Shown in pieces: positions 62,151-64,000 of a stretch of 64,000 bases of DNA (its first letter is position 1; the number at the start of each line of letters is the position of its first letter). The notes below the pieces were generated by a model, which saw only the letters and a program-made list of their open reading frames with translations, was not told the DNA's origin and did not search any database. This stretch comes from an uncultured Clostridia bacterium (GTDB taxonomy: Bacteria; Bacillota; Clostridia; Christensenellales; Borkfalkiaceae): positions 62,001 through 126,000 of the forward strand of contig CALVWI010000001.1 of NCBI GenBank assembly GCA_944367045.1, written 5' to 3'. The position numbers and the translations under genes are program-made.

Positions 62151-63452
62151 ATGAGTTTTTGTAAGAATTTTATGTGGGGTGCGGCAACGGCTGCCTTTCA
62201 GGTGGAAGGCGCGTATGCGCAGGACGGAAAGGGACCGAGCATCTGGGACGAATTGAGCGAGGGCAAGATCCTGCACGGCGATACGGGAAATGTCGCAGCC
62301 GATCATTACCGGCGTTGGCGCGAGGATATTGCCCTTATGCGGGAGATCGGGATCAATGCCTATCGTTTTTCTGTCAGTTGGGCGCGCATCTTCCCTTCGG
62401 GAGACGAGGTCAACGAGAGGGGGCTTGCCTTTTACCGAGAGCTTGTCAGAGCCTTAAAGGAGGCGGGGATCGAGCCTGTCTGTACGCTCTATCACTGGGA
62501 TCTTCCCATGTGGCTGCACGAGCGCGGCGGGTGGCTCAATGAGGAGACGGCTCTCAAATTTGCAGAGTTTGCCCGTACTGTATGTGAGGCGCTTTCGGAA
62601 GATGTCAGGTATTGGATCACCATCAATGAACCGCAGTCGTTTATTTGCGCGGGATACGAAAGCGGAGTACATGCGCCCTTCGAGTCATATCCGCTTCCGG
62701 TACTCAGAAAAATTTCTCGTATCGTTATGCTGGCGCACGGCATGGCGGTCAGGGAGATCAGGGAATGGGCAGAATTGAAGCCCTTCATCGGATACGCGCC
62801 GACGGCGAGTGTGTTTGTTCCGTACGATGATTCTGAGGAAGAGATCCGACGTGCGCGGGAGAGGACGTTCTCGGTGGAGCGGGCGGGCAGCGCGGCGTGG
62901 TGGTCCGATCCCATTGTAGCGGGGGTCATCCCCGATGGGTTTGAGGACGTTCTCTCCCGAGAGGACATGGCAACCATCTGTCAGCCCCTTGATTTCTATG
63001 CGTTTAATGTCTATACCGCGTTGAATTACGAGGCGGAGGAGAAACGCTTTATAAAGAGCGGGATGCCTCGCACCGCCTTCGGGTGGGTCATCGACCCGAA
63101 GAGTATCTACTGGGCGGCAAAGTTTTTTTATGAAAGATATCGGCTTCCCATTTTGGTCACGGAAAACGGGATGGCGAACGTCGACTTTCCGATGCACGAC
63201 AAGAGGGTGCGCGATCCTCAGCGCATCGAATACATCCGCTGCTATCTTACGGAGCTGAAGCGCGCTTCGGAGGAGGGGATCCCCGTCGTAGGCTACTTCT
63301 ATTGGTCGCTGCTCGATAACCTCGAGTGGGCGATGGGATACGATATGCGCTTCGGGCTCATCTACGTCGATTTTCAGACGCAGGAGAGGACGCTCAAAGA
63401 TTCCGCTTATTACTACCGCAGCGTCATTGAGCAAAACGGGGAGGACTTATGA
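62151..63452 (+). CDS. Family GH1 beta-glucosidase-like glycoside hydrolase
   Basis: 433 aa TIM barrel. FMWGAATAAFQVEGAYAQDGKGPSIWD is the GH1 N-terminal signature; acid/base Glu160 lies in TINEPQ and nucleophile Glu338 in VTENGM; YHWDLP and LLDNLEWAMGY are also present. The family cleaves beta-glucosides, galactosides and related sugars; no phospho-sugar pocket is claimed. AGAGAGG precedes the ATG. Overlaps the next hydrolase gene by ATGA, so a small glycan-use operon begins here. Base composition is lower in GC than the housekeeping part. Confidence 0.92.
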   Translation: MSFCKNFMWGAATAAFQVEGAYAQDGKGPSIWDELSEGKILHGDTGNVAADHYRRWREDIALMREIGINAYRFSVSWARIFPSGDEVNERGLAFYRELVRALKEAGIEPVCTLYHWDLPMWLHERGGWLNEETALKFAEFARTVCEALSEDVRYWITINEPQSFICAGYESGVHAPFESYPLPVLRKISRIVMLAHGMAVREIREWAELKPFIGYAPTASVFVPYDDSEEEIRRARERTFSVERAGSAAWWSDPIVAGVIPDGFEDVLSREDMATICQPLDFYAFNVYTALNYEAEEKRFIKSGMPRTAFGWVIDPKSIYWAAKFFYERYRLPILVTENGMANVDFPMHDKRVRDPQRIEYIRCYLTELKRASEEGIPVVGYFYWSLLDNLEWAMGYDMRFGLIYVDFQTQERTLKDSAYYYRSVIEQNGEDL

Positions 63453-64000
63453 GCACACCTTTTACAAAGGCGAAATGGATCTGGCTCGATGCGGAGAGAT
63501 ATCCCGATCATCAGGAGAGCGCCTATACGTTCTTTTGCGAGAAGAAATCGTATTGTGTCGCGCATTTCAAAAAGACGTTCTTTTGCGAGGAAACGGTCGC
63601 GCAAAGCACCACGTATGTGAGTGCGGACTGCAAATATCTGCTGTGGCTGAACGATGAGATCGTTTCTCGCGGGCCGGCGGCCGTGGGCGGGGACTACGGA
63701 AACACGCAGCCTCTCGGCTACCGCTTCTTCGATCGTCCGTACCTTGCATACCGAAAGGGCGAAAATACGGTGGAGGCGCTCGTTGTGCTGCAGCCTGCGA
63801 TGGAGAGCGACTATTCGGACGGGCACGGAGGGTTTATTTTTGAGTCCGATATCGTGTATGCGAGCGGGAGAGAAAAACGTTTCATTTCGGACGAAAGTTG
63901 GGCTGCGAGGAAGGACGAGGCGTTTGAGCGCACGTTTTATACCGACTTGACCAAGAAGAGCGGGCCTTTTTTTCCGGCCGAGGTTTCGGAATTTCCCCGC
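63449..64000 (+). CDS. Alpha-L-rhamnosidase-like glycoside hydrolase (5' part, runs off the window)
   Basis: An open frame of 184 codons starts at 63449 (ATGA overlap with GH1; GGGAGG SD upstream) and continues past the window end. The N-terminus KAKWIWLDAERYPDHQESAY, the ADCKYLLWLNDEIVSRGPA block and the following beta-rich region match the N-terminal accessory domain of GH78-type rhamnosidases (isA-d-.-Y.l.vNG...RGP pattern). The catalytic domain lies outside, so family membership is provisional. Confidence 0.65.
   Translation, partial: MSTPFTKAKWIWLDAERYPDHQESAYTFFCEKKSYCVAHFKKTFFCEETVAQSTTYVSADCKYLLWLNDEIVSRGPAAVGGDYGNTQPLGYRFFDRPYLAYRKGENTVEALVVLQPAMESDYSDGHGGFIFESDIVYASGREKRFISDESWAARKDEAFERTFYTDLTKKSGPFFPAEVSEFPR

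Overview
The window looks like a chromosomal segment of a high-GC, Gram-positive, anaerobic Clostridia-type bacterium (Bacillota), probably an uncultured gut lineage. Support comes from AGGAGG-type ribosome binding sites, TTGACA-17-TATAAT promoters, the order yicC-gmk-rpoZ-priA-def-fmt-rsmB-rlmN-rpe-thiN...rpmB/asp23-fakA-recG (the B. subtilis ylo order), a pcrA-ligA pair, a str operon, LuxS, a ParE/ParC pair and ferredoxin-type redox proteins. No sporulation gene is visible, and spoVM and remA are absent from places where spore formers usually carry them. Species cannot be named from the sequence.

Layout. 1-7.7 kb (+): HelD-like helicase, HAD phosphatase, then parE-parC. 7.8-11.5 kb (-): lower glycolysis pgk-tpiA-gpmI. 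11.6-16.4 kb (+): rpsL-rpsG-fusA-tuf with strong promoters. 16.5-18.5 kb (-): activated-methyl-cycle genes mtnN and luxS, then ung. 18.6-25.2 kb: ferritin-like protein, metallo-beta-lactamase-fold hydrolase, C_GCAxxG_C_C redox protein, flavodoxin/ferredoxin fusion, glutamate-kinase-like enzyme (-), a small lipoprotein and a Dda/RecD-like helicase. 25.2-28.5 kb (-): TetM-like ribosomal-protection GTPase followed by a MATE exporter. 28.7-38 kb (+): two unknown membrane proteins, phosphoglucomutase, an ArsR-like regulator with glycerol-1-phosphate dehydrogenase and a sugar isomerase-like protein, and a fused ABC transporter. 38-43 kb: rpsU, a hypothetical gene, pcrA-ligA. 43.2-59.4 kb: the conserved ylo-type housekeeping cluster. 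59.4-64 kb: a triple palindrome region, a zinc-ribbon membrane protein (-), tmRNA (ssrA), an AT-rich HNH-nuclease fragment, a small unknown gene, and the start of a glycoside hydrolase locus (GH1 plus an incomplete rhamnosidase-like gene).

Cross-cutting patterns. Genes inside operons are often coupled by ATGA or TGATG overlaps. Many operon ends carry very long, perfect, GC-only hairpins, several without a U tract. At least four genes (MBL hydrolase, Dda-like helicase, TetM-like protein, PcrA) have a consensus promoter whose -10 box ends 6-7 bases before the start codon, so their mRNAs would be leaderless or nearly so. The tmRNA encodes an unusually long, arginine-rich tag. The best candidates for something undescribed are the leaderless set, the three helically phased palindromes at 59.5 kb, the tmRNA tag, and the unknown ferritin-like and paired membrane proteins. 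All function calls are made by eye from motifs; no database search was run.
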